From the NCBI GenBank assembly GCA_022702705.1, contig CM040430.1:71003982-71067981 (forward strand): DNA of 64,000 bases, read 5' to 3'. The stretch comes from Papilionanthe hookeriana x Papilionanthe teres. Taxonomy: Eukaryota; Streptophyta; Magnoliopsida; Asparagales; Orchidaceae. The translations under genes and the position numbers were made by a program. Positions 1 to 12,440 of this stretch are shown piece by piece. A model generated the notes under the pieces. That model had not been told where the DNA came from. It worked only from the letters and a program-made list of their open reading frames with translations, and did not search any database. Each line of letters starts with the position of its first letter. Position 1 is the stretch's first letter.

Positions 1-766
1 AGACAGTTGCAGATAATTTTAGAGTACGAGTTGGAAATGATCCAGAGGGTGCGAAAGTAGAATTTTGAATACTTTTAGAGGATCCGAGGCATATTTGTCA
101 ATATCCTGGAAGGATTAGAGTTGCATACAGATGTCTTCTCTCACTACGAGTAGAGTGAGATCGTGGACTACGTCTCCGAGCTGAAGAAGTAGGGTCGTGC
201 AGGATGACTACGCAGCAGGACTTACTCCGAGCCTAAGAAATGGAAAAGAGGCAAGGGAAGGATAAAAATCCAATTCAGATGCTGTTTCAACTTCGCTGAT
301 GACAAGAAAGGGAATCCTCTAGGGATACTCCGTTACGATGAAGTGGATCTAATGCCAGTTCTGAATAAGAAGATGATAAAGAGGATGGTGGCTTGGCGAG
401 TCTTACCCGCCGATCGCATTCCAAACATACCGTATAATCAACATCTATACAGAAGGAGACTTCATTCCACCTCACATAGATCATCACGATTTTGTGAGGC
501 CCTTTTGCACTGTTTCCTTCATTAACCAATGCAACATCATGTTCGGGACAGGACTCCGGATAGTCAGCCCCGGAGAATTCCGAGGACCAGTAGAGATACC
601 TCTACCAGTAGGCTCTGTTCTCGTACTACAAGGAAATGGTGCAGATGCGGCGAAGCACTACATACCGGGAGTTCCCTACGAGCGGGTCTCCATCACTTTC
701 AGGAGGATGGATGAGAGCAAGATTCCGGTCTACTTCCAGCCAGATCCAAAATTAGAAAACCCGTGA
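1..766 (+). pseudogene. AlkB-like 2OG-Fe(II) dioxygenase ORF of left Tat/Ogre-like element (5' end outside window)
   Basis: Resembles the catalytic region of plant ALKBH9/ALKBH10 proteins, which remove N6-methyl from adenosine in RNA using Fe(II) and 2-oxoglutarate. Frame 1 (about 61-430) carries NILEGLELHTDVFS and a GNPLGILRYDEVDLMPV block that align with the N-terminal half of the family domain. Frame 2 (about 445-766) carries the core: PPHIDHHDFVRPFCTVSF with the H-x-D iron ligands at 473-481, PLPVGSVLVLQGNGAD, the distal His at 656-658 (AKHYIP), and the 2OG-binding Arg pair in ERVSITFRRMDE (683-685, 701-703). It ends at a TGA, 764-766. In-frame stops at 58, 76, 151, 190 and 205 and a one-base shift near 421-445 break the N-terminal half; the core is open. 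It lies before a tandem-repeat 3' UTR and a 3' LTR, exactly as in the complete element at 45.2-46.7 kb, so it is element-borne. No introns interrupt it. Family assignment is from remembered motifs. Confidence 0.85.
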
Positions 767-1240
767 CCCTATGAGCTGTAAGCTACATAGTAGTAGCACA
801 CCTCTAAAGCACACTTACGTGGGATTCTCCTCCGGAAAGTGGCTTAGAAGGTGATGTTACTATCTATGCACTTTACTTTTCAGACATGGATAAATCGAAC
901 AGACAGATTTTTCAGAATACATGAGGATATCAGTACAGTCTGTGTTCAGACATACATGGATTTTGTAAAAGTCTACTTCCGGAAAGATGGCATCAGAAAT
1001 ATTTTGATGGAATCACCTGATGTACCTTTGACATATTTAATGGAAATGACTGTCATACTTTGCCTTCAGTTTTGTGCAATTGACTGGAAACGCCACTAAA
1101 TCTGAGTTTGACTCTATTTAAAGAAATTTTGAACGAAGAACGATTTGAATGAAATAAAAACAACAAAACAATAAAAAAAACACGAATCAAAATGAAATTT
1201 CAATCAAGACTTGAAAAGCAAAATGAAATCAACCCACTAA

Positions 1241-1280
<40 letters not shown>

Positions 1281-1588
1281 TATATAATAAAAAAATAAAT
1301 AATGATAATGAAAACAAAACTTTGAATCTGAAATCCCCAGCCTCCGGCTGCTCTCGAAATCTTTTCGACTCTCCGCAGTTCCTTCCCTTTTTTGAGAAGG
1401 TCGACTGAGTCTACTGACACAGAACCACAAAATTTTTGATTTGGTTCTGATGGCATGAATTCATATTCTTCGCTAAACAATCAAACTTTGATCAACTCTC
1501 TCAGGATGTGAAGCACTCTCACATTCCATCTCAACCTTTTGCTACATTGAAATTTCCACAAAATCTTCAAAATCAAATTCCAACTTTT
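767..1588 (+). other. 3' untranslated region of left element
   Basis: Non-coding stretch after the AlkB-like ORF. It shares short blocks with the corresponding part of the complete element (46,690-47,000), for example CTTGGAAGGTGATGTTA and the GAAACGCCA near its end. From about 1,090 it becomes A-rich and contains a TAA microsatellite. I see no gene here. Confidence 0.6.
1239..1279. repeat. (TAA)n microsatellite
   Basis: About a dozen uninterrupted AAT/TAA triplets, followed by imperfect AT-rich sequence. It lies in the 3' UTR of the left element, upstream of the longer tandem array. Confidence 0.9.
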
Positions 1589-2300
1589 GAGACTGGTACG
1601 TAACTTCCAGTTATCACCCTTTCGGGGCAGGTACCTAACTTCCAGTTCCCTCTCTTTTGAGACTGGTACCTAACTTCTAGTTCTTACCCTTTTCAGGGCT
1701 GGTACCTAACTTCCAGTTCTCTCTCTTTCGAGGTCGGTACCTAACTTCCGACTCTCTTCCGAGACTGGTACCTAACTTCCAGTTCTCACCCTTTCGGGGC
1801 TGGTACCTAACTTCCAGTTCCCTCTCTTTCGAGGTCGGTACCTAACTTGCGACTCTCTTCCGAGACTGGTACCTAACTTCCAGTTCTCACCCTTTCGGGG
1901 CTGGTACCTAACTTCCAGTTCCCTCTCTTTCAAGGTCGGTACCTAACTTCCGACTCTCTTCCGAGACTGGTACCTAACTTCCAGTTCTCACCCTTTCGGG
2001 GCCGGTACCTAACTTCCAGTTCCCTCTCTTTCGAGGTCGGTACCTAACTTCCGACTCTCTTCCGAGACTGGTACCTAACTTCCAGTTCTCACCCTTTCGG
2101 GGCTGGTACCTAACTTCCAGTTCCCTCTCTTTCGAGGTCGGTACCTAACTTCCGACTCTCTTCCGAGACTGGTACCTAACTTCTAGTTCTCACCCTTTCG
2201 GGGCTGGTACCTAACTTCCAGTTCCCTCTCTTTCGAGGTAGGTACCTAACTTCCGACTCTCTCCTGAGGTTGGAACCTAGGTTCCAATTCTCATCTTAAA
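1589..2300 (+). repeat. Tandem array, 101-bp unit built from three ~34-bp subunits
   Basis: GAGACTGGTACC recurs at 1,761, 1,862, 1,963, 2,064 and 2,165, an exact 101-bp period; less regular units lie at 1,589-1,760 and decay sets in after 2,266. Each unit holds three related subunits sharing GGTACCTAACTTCC, each followed by a different pyrimidine-rich spacer, so this is a higher-order repeat. It occupies the 3' UTR between the AlkB-like ORF and the 3' LTR. A tandem array of unrelated sequence sits in the same place in the complete element. Hypervariable 3' UTR tandem repeats that can seed satellites are known from Ogre-type elements. Confidence 0.95.
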
Positions 2301-2617
2301 CCCTTGAAATCAATCTTAAGTCAAATTTTAACCAAAATTGAAACTCAAATCAGTTCAAAACTCAAACTTAAAACTTGAAACGAATTTGAAATTGAATCCC
2401 TCCAGATCTTGTGATTTGGAATCCACCTCCTTTTCCCCAGCGAGAGTTTTGGAATCTTCAGTCCTGGAGATTTACCTGATACTCCCCAGTGGGAATTTTC
2501 TACGCTTCGTTCTAAGTGTGTCACTTGGACGTCTGTGTTGGTTTTGTTGATCTCTTCAGTCAACGCCAATCCGCGCGGTGTGCTTGGTTAGTACACCACT
2601 TCTATTAGGGGTCCATT
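2301..2617 (+). other. Conserved pre-LTR segment and candidate polypurine tract, left element
   Basis: Sequence from about 2,400 to the LTR is shared with 48,700-48,916 of the complete element, including GTGTTGGTTTTGTTGATC and the final GGGGTCCATT before TGTTGACC. The candidate plus-strand primer is the short AGGGG-containing run at 2,607-2,617. It is weakly purine-rich, so the PPT call is tentative. The open frames here are short and not conserved between the two elements. Confidence 0.5.
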
Positions 2618-5600
2618 TGTTGACCTCATTTTTGGTGAGGTCATTTCTTTCCTCTTAGTGCTTAGGATCTAGCCATAGGACTTCTCCTTGATTATCCTAG
2701 AGGACTAGAATTGGGACCCACCCTTTAGCAATTCAGCCACCCTTTAGCAATTCAGCCACCTCTTGACTCCTCTTGGGACCTCACTTGGATGGTTGTAAAC
2801 CTCTAAATCACCTTGGAAGGTTAAAACCCCATATGGGCAACCAATAGTGAATTCCTATAGGATGTTTAAGCCTTAGGACTACCTTGGGTGACTTGAGCTA
2901 CTCTTGCACACACACACACACCCTTAACCCATTTCATCCTTTTACCTTGAACCTTGAATTTTGCCCCTTCTACCCTTTAAGAAACTCACATGATTGAACC
3001 AAAGCTACTAGTCTTTGATTAAGATGGTTAAGGTCAATATGTGAAGGATCATAAAGTGGTTACCATTTGGCTAAGCTTGGTCCCAAAGTGGTTAGACTTG
3101 GTTAAGGTCCATAAGCCTACCCCAGCCTACCCCAAAAATCTCCAAAAATACCCAAAATTATCTAAAATTCCCAAAAATCCTAAGAATCATTTTAAAACAA
3201 TCCCTACCTTTTAAATCCACCAAAATACCCCAATAACCTCCAAATAACCTCTTAATACCCTAAATACCCCTCTTGGCCCAAAAATTCAAAAATTCAAAAA
3301 ATTACCAAAAAATTCCAGAAAATCTCAAATATTCCTAATTTCATTTTGTTCAACTAAAAATAAGCAAATTTTGCCAATTTAGCCCACTTTTACCAAAATC
3401 CCCAATTTGACACCATTTTAAACCCAAATGGACCCAATGTCCAACCAAATCAACCTAATTGACCCCAATTTTATTCCAATTCAATTCTAAAGTTCAAATG
3501 AACATCCCCAATACCAATCTAAACCATAACCAAGCTCAATTTGGTCTACATTTAAATCCAATTTCAACTTAAACCCAGAACCCCAATTTTTGCCCTAAAT
3601 TACCCATGAACCCAAACATGTCTAAATCCAATCCAATTCAACTCGAATTCTCTTCAAAATTGTTTTAAAACTTGCATGACACACTTTATACCAAACCCAA
3701 CATTCATTTGATCAAAATTTTGGCCTAAATCCCTTTCAAAATTCATTTGGGTCTAAAGGCCCAATTTTGGCCCATAAACCTAATTCCCCTCAAATTAAAC
3801 CCCATGACCCATGGAAATCTCCAAAACAATTTTCAATCAAATTTCAACATATCCAAATCCAATTTCAATCAATTCCAATTCAATTTGATCAAGCCACAAT
3901 CAATTCAAAAATCCAAATCATCATGTGCATGTTAAAGGCCCATACCCTTATGCATTTCTAAAAGCCCACATAATCAAATTTTAAAAGCCCAAAATTGAGC
4001 CCACATGTCATAATTCCCTTTTAATATTATTTCATGACATTTTGATCATCACCTCATGGCATCATGTCCAATCTTGTGCATGCATACATGACATCATACC
4101 AAATTAGGCATGTTGGCATAAAATCCCCAAAATTCATAAAAATTTTTAATTCGTTTTGGATGAAATAATCTCATGGCATTGTGCATGGCATAACATACCC
4201 CATGGGTCATCCCATAGCCATTCCAAAGTCAAATTGGCCAAATTGGGCAAGGGGAGGTGACCCTTCTCTTCTCCCCTCCTATCAAATTTTCCCCATTTCT
4301 AAACCATCAAATCTCCTTCCTAAACTCCTAAACCAGCCATTAAACTTCACCTAAACCTCCCCATGGACCTTTAGACCAGCTCCAATCACTTTGGGTAAAG
4401 GTCTAGCCTTTGGACCAAGGGGCTAACTCAAGTTTAACCCATTTAACCCAAACTCAAAATGTCCACCAAATCCTCACCATGAAGCCTCCAAATACTCAAA
4501 TTGAAACCATCACTCAACCTCTCTGGCACCACCTAACCCTGACCTGACTTGACCCTGGCTGGCCGGCCACCCCAGTCGCTGAAAAACACTAGGCTGAGAG
4601 GTCCAAATTGATTCAAAAATTCAAAAATCTTTTGCTGAGCTGTCCCATTCTAATTGGACTTCACAACTCTCCTTCTCCTCACCTGAGCAGCTAATCTCAA
4701 CCCTCACACCCCCCTAGGAAGCCCCTGGCCATGGCTGTTTAAACAAGCCATCTCCCACGGCCAAAGGGTTGGCTGAAATCAACTCTCACAGAACTCCACC
4801 AAATTCCCCACAGAGCTCCCCCTAGCCTAGAGAAGCTCATCCCCACTGTCCTCCTGCCCTAATTCCCACTGATTGAGCTCAATTTTGGAGCTCAATTCTC
4901 AGGCCAGAACAGGACAATCCTCAAATCTCCACAGAAGTCAAATTAACTCCTCTCACACCTTCACTGGAGGTAGAGAAGGACTTCCCCAGTGAAAGCCCCC
5001 TCTCCAGACCACCCAATCTCTCCAGCCATCAAAGTCTGAAATCGGCCCTGGTTGAAGTCATACCTAGGTAATTCCCCAGAGCCAGAGACTTCATCTGGAG
5101 CTTCCTTGGGATCAATCGAAGGTGCCACAACTCTCTGATTGAAACTTCACTTCTCAGAGCCAAGGTATTAACCTCTCCTCCCTCCCGAGCTTCTGTGAAT
5201 TCTCCAATTTGTTTAGCTTGATTTCAATGCATGAAAACTGTATGGATGTGTTCGTCTTGTCGTGACGAATCCATCAAGCACAAGAACATGAAAATCGGTT
5301 GAGAAATGAGCGAGATATTAGGCTTAGAAGATGGACGGCTCTCGGGTTGAACCAGTTGGGACGATGACCAGCAGCCATCGGATCGCGCGTGTATAGGATG
5401 GACGGCCAGGATTGTGCCGGATGGAGCAACGGGACATGAACCTTGGGCCGCGTGGCTATCGAATCAGATGTCGGTGCCGAATCAGGGAGCGATGCGTGGA
5501 GCTTCGACCCGCCGTAGGTTGAGTTGGCACCACGTGGATAAGTAGAAAAATCCATATTTTCTTATTTATTTAAATACCAGAAACTTTGAAAATTCATATC

Positions 5601-8600
5601 TTTGCATAGAAAAATCATAAAAATAAAAGGAAAATACTCTCTTGCTCAGTGAACAGAGGAAAATAATGTGGAAAAAGAATTGATCTATTTTGTTGAGTAT
5701 TTTATTTTTAATTAATTTAATACTATTTTGAGTATTTTAATTCTCCACTCATGCATACAATTCACCATGGCATGAGACCATAAGGCTTTTGTAGCCTCTG
5801 TTATTGGAAACATTCCCTAAATTTTCCAAGGACAGAGGCCATCTCTATGGCAAGTTATTGATTTTCTAAATTTATATGTCTGTTTTGCCATTTTAATTCC
5901 AGTAATTAGCATGTTGCTTAAAAAATTCTAGGAAAACTAGAGGAAGTATCTTAGGACAAGAGGACCCTAGGAGAATTATGGTTTGGCTTAATTCCCTTAA
6001 AATACTTCTAATTGGCCCCAACACCCAAAATTGAATTTTAATTAATTAGGATTAACCACATATCAAAACCACTTGAAAAAAATTCTCCACTGATCTTTAG
6101 GGTCAGACGAGTCCCACATAAAAATTTGGAATTAATTGGAAATGGTTTAACCCATAAAATGGATTAATTAAATCATATGACTATTTTCAAACTTTAAAAA
6201 TTCATAAAACCCAAAATATATGTCAAAATTTCACCAAATTAGTTTTGGGACCTCTCTGATACTAGTGGAGTCTACAGAAATTAAAATTAGATTTTTCTAA
6301 AAAATTTCATTTTTTACCTATTTTTAATATTTTAATAATTAAAAAATAATAAAAATCACAGAAATATTAAAAGTCACAAAAATGTCATATTTTGCTCTTT
6401 AATTATTTAGGAACAAACCAAATATTTTTCCCAAGTCTCTATGTTAAAATATTGAATTTTAATGGAATAATGTAATTTTTAATATTAAAAAATGAATTTT
6501 CAAACTTTCTCACTAAAATAATTCTAATAAATCAAAGAAAAATTAGAAAAATATAAAATTTATTTCTATGGACTCTTTGAGGTTAGAGAGATTTAATAAA
6601 AATATAAAATCCATTTTTCAACTTTAATTTTATTTTAAAATTAATTAATACCTTAAAACTTGAAATAATTATAATAAATAAAATATAATTCAAAAAATCA
6701 CCAAAATTGGTCCAAGTGGTCCTCTGGTAGGTAGGAAGATTCTATAATTTTCCTAAGGACAGAAAACTTATCTTGGTCATGTTGTTAAATTTTCGTTGAA
6801 AACCCATAATTTCCATAAAAATAATTATAAAAATTGAATTAAAAACAGAAAATTCATATTTTCTCCTCTAATGTCTTAATTGACATGTGAGTGAAGTGAC
6901 ACAAAAATTTCAAATTCATTTGAGCTCAACTTAGTGAATTATGAAGTGAATAGGCTTAAGAGGGCATATAGGTAGTTAAGAATATTAACCCTAATTAATA
7001 TTTTAGGCCTAATAAAAGGGGAGGGAAAATATTTGATTTTAATCTTCCCTTATTGTAACTCTTAAATAGGACATCAAGTGAAATGTCACTTCACTCATAG
7101 GATAATCAAACATCCTAGTTCACTGAGCAAGAGACAAAACTCAAATAAACTTTGAAATGATTAATTTACCAATACAATAAAATTCATTTGGACTCAAGAT
7201 AATCCCAGAAGTATTGAAAAGATGTTTGGGACCCGTCTTAAACACTTCCTCAATATTATGGGATGTTTCAGAAGAACAATTGAACTTAATTACTCTTTGG
7301 TGAAGAAAATCATCCTTAACAAAAACACAAAAAAACCTAGACGTCATAGGAATTGACTTGCAATAGGATTAGGATTTGGTAGACAACCAGAATCTTCCCT
7401 TAGCTTTACATAGGTGTTTTCGTGCAAATATATAAATGCTTTGACATGTGTTTTAAGTGCAACTTGGAATGATGTGAAGATCCTGTCAGGTACGCTTTTA
7501 TTTTATTGCAATTCATTTACCTGCGCTGTATTTTACCTTCCTTCCTTGCAAAACTTGCATGTTAAACTAGATTGTCACCCTGCATGAAAACTAAAACTTT
7601 TAGGATAGCCACAAAACTGAAACCCAAACTAAATTAAATGTCACCACAAGATAAAATTCACCGCCACAACATTAAAAAATAAAAAATAACTCAAAATTTA
7701 ATCACAAACAGAACAACAAAACTACAACTCCAACTAAATTAAAACGACTTGTTGGATGATCGGGAATACCTCGGATGATGTAACCTACGTGTTGCTAACA
7801 GGATTTCCCATGGTCTAAATGAAAGTGTGGAACTCATTCAGTTGAGTTTAGCAAATTCATCTAGATTAAGTGAATCCGATAAAAATAACGGTGCCAGAAT
7901 GATGGAACCGTGGGATCTTAACCGGTATTGTTATAATCAATTCTAAGATTCCCCTAATAAAACATTAAAAATATTTGGACTTTAAGACTTTTCTAAACCA
8001 AAACACTTCTCTCATCTCTTGATTATCACTTTCTAAAACTAAACCTCTGCAACAACAAGGAGCTTGGAGCATAATGGGCAGCACGGCCATCGTCGTCAGC
8101 AAAACTTGTGTCTACTTCAGCTAAACCTTTCCTAGATTTAAATAACCAAGCCATAGGACTTCGAGGTAGTTTGCCTAGTGCAACATAAATCCTAAACTTT
8201 TCGTTGGGCATTTTTATAATTGTGTTATACAAATTAAGCCCTAACGGGTCTTAGGACTCCAAGGTAGTCGTTCGGTACGACATAAACCCTCACATCTTTG
8301 AGGCTAATTGTGTGATTATGTCATACAAATATAAGTCCTAATTAATTAAAATTGACAGGATTTAAAAATTAAATAAACTTCCAAATTGAAGCCAAACAAT
8401 AGGACAGTTGAGAAGTCACCGAAGTTCACTTCGAATCCGTGATATCCCCTACCTTTCGTTCATTTGGACTCCTGAAATAAACTGTTCCAAATTCGAGCCA
8501 ATCCCTTTGGAAATTCCAAAATTGAATTCTTTAAAACCTGAATTTTGAAATTCTTGAGAGCAAAACCACTGATCATTATCGAGAGTTTTCTTAAATGATT

Positions 8601-9040
8601 TCTGTCATTTAAGATGTAATTAACTATAGGAGCTTGCCCTTATAGGGAACTTTAAGAACCTGAGTAATATAAACCCCGCTTAATTCCTTTATATTACGTA
8701 GGGAACTTGTCGGCTTATAAAATTGGTTCGCAGACCAAACGGATGTCACAAATCTTCTAGTTTATTTAATCGAGCCCCATCATCAAGCAGTGTGTCTATT
8801 CCTCGGGATAGATATACAGTTTGTGATGCGGTGCTCGTTTATGTAAACTATTTGGGATGTGAGATCGGTTTGATTTCATATCTTAAAATTTTCAAACTTA
8901 AAATTATTTTAAGGAAAAAACCAAAATACTACTTTTCAAATTATATATATTTAAGTTATATTAAATCTAAAGTACGTCGACAATTTCTGTTTGGCAACCC
9001 CTTTTTAAAATACAACACATAACCTAAAAATATGCCGACA
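2618..9040 (+). mobile_element. 3' LTR of left Tat/Ogre-like element (~6.4 kb)
   Basis: Begins TGTTGACCTC and ends ATGCCGACA, the same termini as the other family LTRs, giving canonical TG...CA ends. It holds all family landmarks: terminal inverted repeat (2,622-2,642), C/A-rich low-complexity tract (about 3,120-4,200), degenerate TATA-like CTGTTTAAA (4,735-4,743), donor-like AAG/GTATTA (GT at 5,165), a 13-bp hairpin (5,242-5,274), a GC-rich block (about 5,330-5,545), and a long AT-rich part. It lacks about 760 bp, including the AAATT-type microsatellite, that other copies carry (junction near 7,045). Substitutions against the other LTRs are frequent, so this is an older copy. Confidence 0.92.
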
Positions 9041-9835
9041 GGGTGTGCAAACTCTGTTTTGTAGGGTGACATTCTGAAGATAGGACAAATGACAATAAAA
9101 CATAATTAAAACGACATCAAAACAACAACATTGACAAAACAAAATAAAACAAAATAACATGAATAAAACAACATTGACAAAATAAAAATCAAAATGATAC
9201 TAAAACAAAATAACGACAAAACTAAACAAAAACTTTTAGGGTAAACATGAAACCTAAACTCTTAGGATAGCCACTAAGCAGATAATGAATTACAAGAAAA
9301 CAATACACATTGACAAAACATAATAAAATTAAAATGACAAACAACAAAAAAAAAAATAAAACTGACATAACAATTGACATTGACAAAAATCAAACTCTTA
9401 GAGTAATATGATATATTACCCCTAGGATTGCACGTTGACGTTTCTTTCCTTATTCTTGAAACTTCTTAGAAAAATAAGTGTTAACATTAATCTGAAGTTT
9501 TCTTAGGCAATATTAATTGTATGAGATGTAATTAACTATAGAAGATTTAAGAACTCGGGATAGGTATCACACCTATAAATCTCTAGTTATCAAAATTTCA
9601 TATGTGATCATCCATATATAAAATTTCTACAATAAGGCATTATCATTGACATTTCTTATTCTACTATTTTCTATTATATTAGTCATTTACTTTCTTCAAA
9701 CTTCTTATTATCTAAGGATCATTTACATGATCCAAAAGAAATAAGATTTCTTGAATATTAGGGTAATATCATAGATAAACAAAGTGGTTATTCCAAAACA
9801 TGACATCGACATCGACATTCAAGAAAATCTCGGGG
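9041..9835 (+). other. Diverged sequence resembling the U5 end of the giant LTR
   Basis: No coding sequence. Stretches such as the CTCTTAGGATAGCCAC run (about 9,250-9,275) and GATGTAATTAACTATAG (about 9,525) recur in the same order as in the last 1.5 kb of the giant LTRs. The best reading is a strongly decayed or related LTR end lying between the left element and the Athila-like element. The last 250 bases show no similarity I can recognise. Confidence 0.35.
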
Positions 9836-9859
9836 AGCTCCGGATGGCAATACCTGTTT

Positions 9860-11400
9860 ATACAAAAAAGGGTCATCCTAAATTAAGTCTTAGCATCAGA
9901 TAAAAATTCCCTTTTTGTTGGTGTGTCGGACCATAAGGTAAAATGTTACTAATAATAAAGTTCACAATGTCTGCATACCACGGAACACACCATTCATTAA
10001 TATCAAACAATTTTTCATCTGGAAAATGTTCATTAATTTATTCTTCAAAACAAAGTAATTTCTCAAAATTAAGCCTTGACAGTTGATCAACAATTTGATT
10101 ATTAGCTCCCTTTCTATCTACTATTTCAAAATAAATTCTTGCAAAAGGAGAACCCATATTATCAGTCTAGATTTCGCATCTTTCTTTTTCATTAAATATT
10201 TTATAGCAGAATGATCAGTATTCAGTACGCATTTAGTCCCAATTAAATATTAACTAAACTTTTCAAAGCCAAAAAATATTGCTAATAACTCTTTCTCAGT
10301 GATGGTATAATTAATTTAAGCTTCATTAAGAGTTTTACTAACATAGTAAATTGCTTTGATAATTTTATCATATTTCTATCCCAAAACAGCTCCAATAGCA
10401 TACTGACTTGCATCACACATTAATTCAAATATTTTCTCTAATATGGCAAAATAATAACTGGTTCAGTGATTAATTTTTGGCATTCTTTATCAAAATTGAA
10501 ATCACATCTTTCTTGAGCAAATGGCATAGATGCTTAGAAATTTTTAAAAAATCTTTAATATAACGCCTATAAAATTTAGCATGTCCTAAAGAACACCAAA
10601 TTTCCCTAACATTGGTTAGATGAGGTAAATTAGCGATCACTTGAATTTTTTGCAGGATCTACTTCCGTACCTTTCTCAAAATTGTGATATCCTAAAACAA
10701 TTTCTCCTACTCCCATAAACTGACATTTTTCCTAATTAAGAAGTAAGTTCGTTTCTTTACAGCTTTTAAGAACTCATCATAAATGTTCTAAAAACAATTC
10801 AAACAAAGTTCCAAACACCAAAAAATTATCCATAAAAACTTCAATTCCTTTTTCTGATAAGTCACAAAAATATTCATCATATATCTTTGAAGTGTAGCAG
10901 GGGCATTACATAAAACAAAAGACATTCTTTTAAAAGCAAAAGTACCAAAAGGACTGGTAAATGTTAGTATTCTCTTGACCCTTGAGAGAAATTTATAATT
11001 GGAGATAACCAGTATATCCATCCAGAAAACAAAAGTATTTATGCTCAGCTAGTCTATCCAACATTTGATCCAGAAAGGGTAATGGAAAATGATTTTTTCT
11101 CATGACAAGTTTTAATTTTTTATAATCAATGCATATTCACCATCCTGTAACTTGTCTTGTTGTTATTAGTTCATTCTTTCATTAACAATTACAGTAACTC
11201 CTACTTTCCTAGGAACACAGTGAATAGGACTAGCCCATGCACTATCAGAAATAGGATAAATAATCTCCTCATCTAACCACTTTAAAATCTCTTTCTTAAC
11301 AAATTCTTTCATAATGGGATCCAATCTCCTTTGAGGATCAGCCCTGGGTTTGCAGTTCTCTTCCTTTAGGATTCTATGCATATAAATTGAAGGACTGATT
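9860..11400 (-). pseudogene. pol: Athila-like pol remnant: reverse transcriptase and RNase H
   Basis: RT begins near 11,390 with the Athila-type DPQRRLDPIMKEFVKKEILK block and YPISDSAWASPIHCVPRK (11,166-11,381). It continues with TFTSPFGTFAFKRMSFVLCN and APATLQRYMMNIF (10,788-11,021). The catalytic FMDD box reads F-M-D-N at 10,825-10,836, so the second catalytic Asp is lost. RNase H follows, with FELMCDASQYAIGAVLG near 10,385-10,435. At 9,870-10,080 comes the WYADIVNF linker seen before integrase in this lineage. Frameshifts and stops occur throughout. No integrase core is present downstream. Confidence 0.85.
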
Positions 11401-11779
11401 CCTTTAATATCAGCAACTGTCCATCCAAAGGCTTTCTAATATCTCTATAAAACTTTTACCAAACATTCTTCTTCTTCTAAAATTAAATTCGAGGAAATTA
11501 TAATCAACAAAGTTGAGGAATCACATATAAAGGTATATTTTAAATGCTTGAGAAGTATCTTCAATTGAACATTAGAAGGCCTCTCAATTGATGGAAAAAA
11601 AGATTTTTTTTTCTTTCATGTCCAAAATTTCAGAACATTCTTAAACAAAATTTGAAATTTCTTCAATAAAATCAATAAGATTTTATAATTCCTCTTCTCG
11701 CTCTTATTCTAATTCTTTCAATTCTGAATTCTCTTCATAAGTTGTTTTGAAATAACATTCACTAAGATATCTCATTGCA

Positions 11780-12440
11780 TCCATCCTAAAACATTCATCA
11801 TCTTTACCTTTTGCAGGATATTTCATTGATTTGGAAATATTAAAAGTGACCATTTGATCATTAACACACATAGTTAATTCCCATTTTTACACATCTATCA
11901 TTACTCTGTGTGTTACTATGAAAGGTCTCCCTAAAATGAATGGTGTCTCTAACATAATGAAATCAACAGGAAAAGATAAATCGATCCACCATCACCAAAA
12001 CTTCTACTACAACTTCCTTAGGATATGTTATAGAACAATCTGCTAATTGCAAGTTTACAGTTGTAGGAGATATTTCTCTTAATCTCAGTCTTTTAAATAT
12101 AGATAATGGCATAAGGATTATACTTGCACCCAAATCACATAAATTTTTTCCAAATAATTTGTCTCCAATTGTACATGGAATTGTGAAGCTTTATGGATAT
12201 TTAAGCTTTTCAGGATATTTTTTTTCTGAATTATAGCACTGCACTTCTCACTAAGTGCAACAATCTTATTATCTTCAAACTTCCTTTTTCTATTAAGAAT
12301 ATCCTTCATAAACTTCACATAGGTTGGAATTTGTTCTGAAGCTCGAGTAAAAGAAATATTAATTATAAGCTTTTTAAAGATTTCTAGAAATTTTAAAAAT
12401 TGCTTATCCAACTTTTGTTGACGACGTATTTGAGGAAATG
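11780..12440 (-). pseudogene. Athila-like gag-protease junction and aspartic protease remnant
   Basis: On the minus strand, 12,118-12,411 encodes the conserved KFLEIFKKLIINISF...ALSEKCSAI block that precedes protease in Athila elements. It leads into CDLGASIILMPLSIFK (about 12,075-12,135), where D-L-G-A-S is the retropepsin active site normal for this lineage. The flap/GRPF region (ETPFILGRPFIVTHRVMIDV) lies at about 11,880-11,960. The frame is interrupted after the active site. Non-functional as it stands. Confidence 0.8.

Noticed and set aside
1589..2300. Possible CRISPR-like repeat-spacer array
   Set aside because: All parts of the unit repeat; there are no unique spacers, and the context is a plant retroelement 3' UTR.
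5274..5555. Antisense ORF over the GC-rich LTR block (also 31,681-31,941 and 51,821-52,057)
   Set aside because: GC-rich composition lowers stop frequency; frames do not align well between copies.
8026..8232. Antisense frame conserved in LTRs (LRIYVALGKLPRSPMA; also 35,009-35,308 and 55,170-55,394)
   Set aside because: Amino-acid changes between copies are about as frequent as expected without selection, and the solo LTR copy has a stop inside. Conservation reflects shared LTR descent.
8723..9022. Frame near the LTR end (NGCHKSSSLFNRAPSSS; also 28,479-28,706, 35,818-36,111)
   Set aside because: It needs a TTG start, its end differs in each copy, and it has no recognisable domain.
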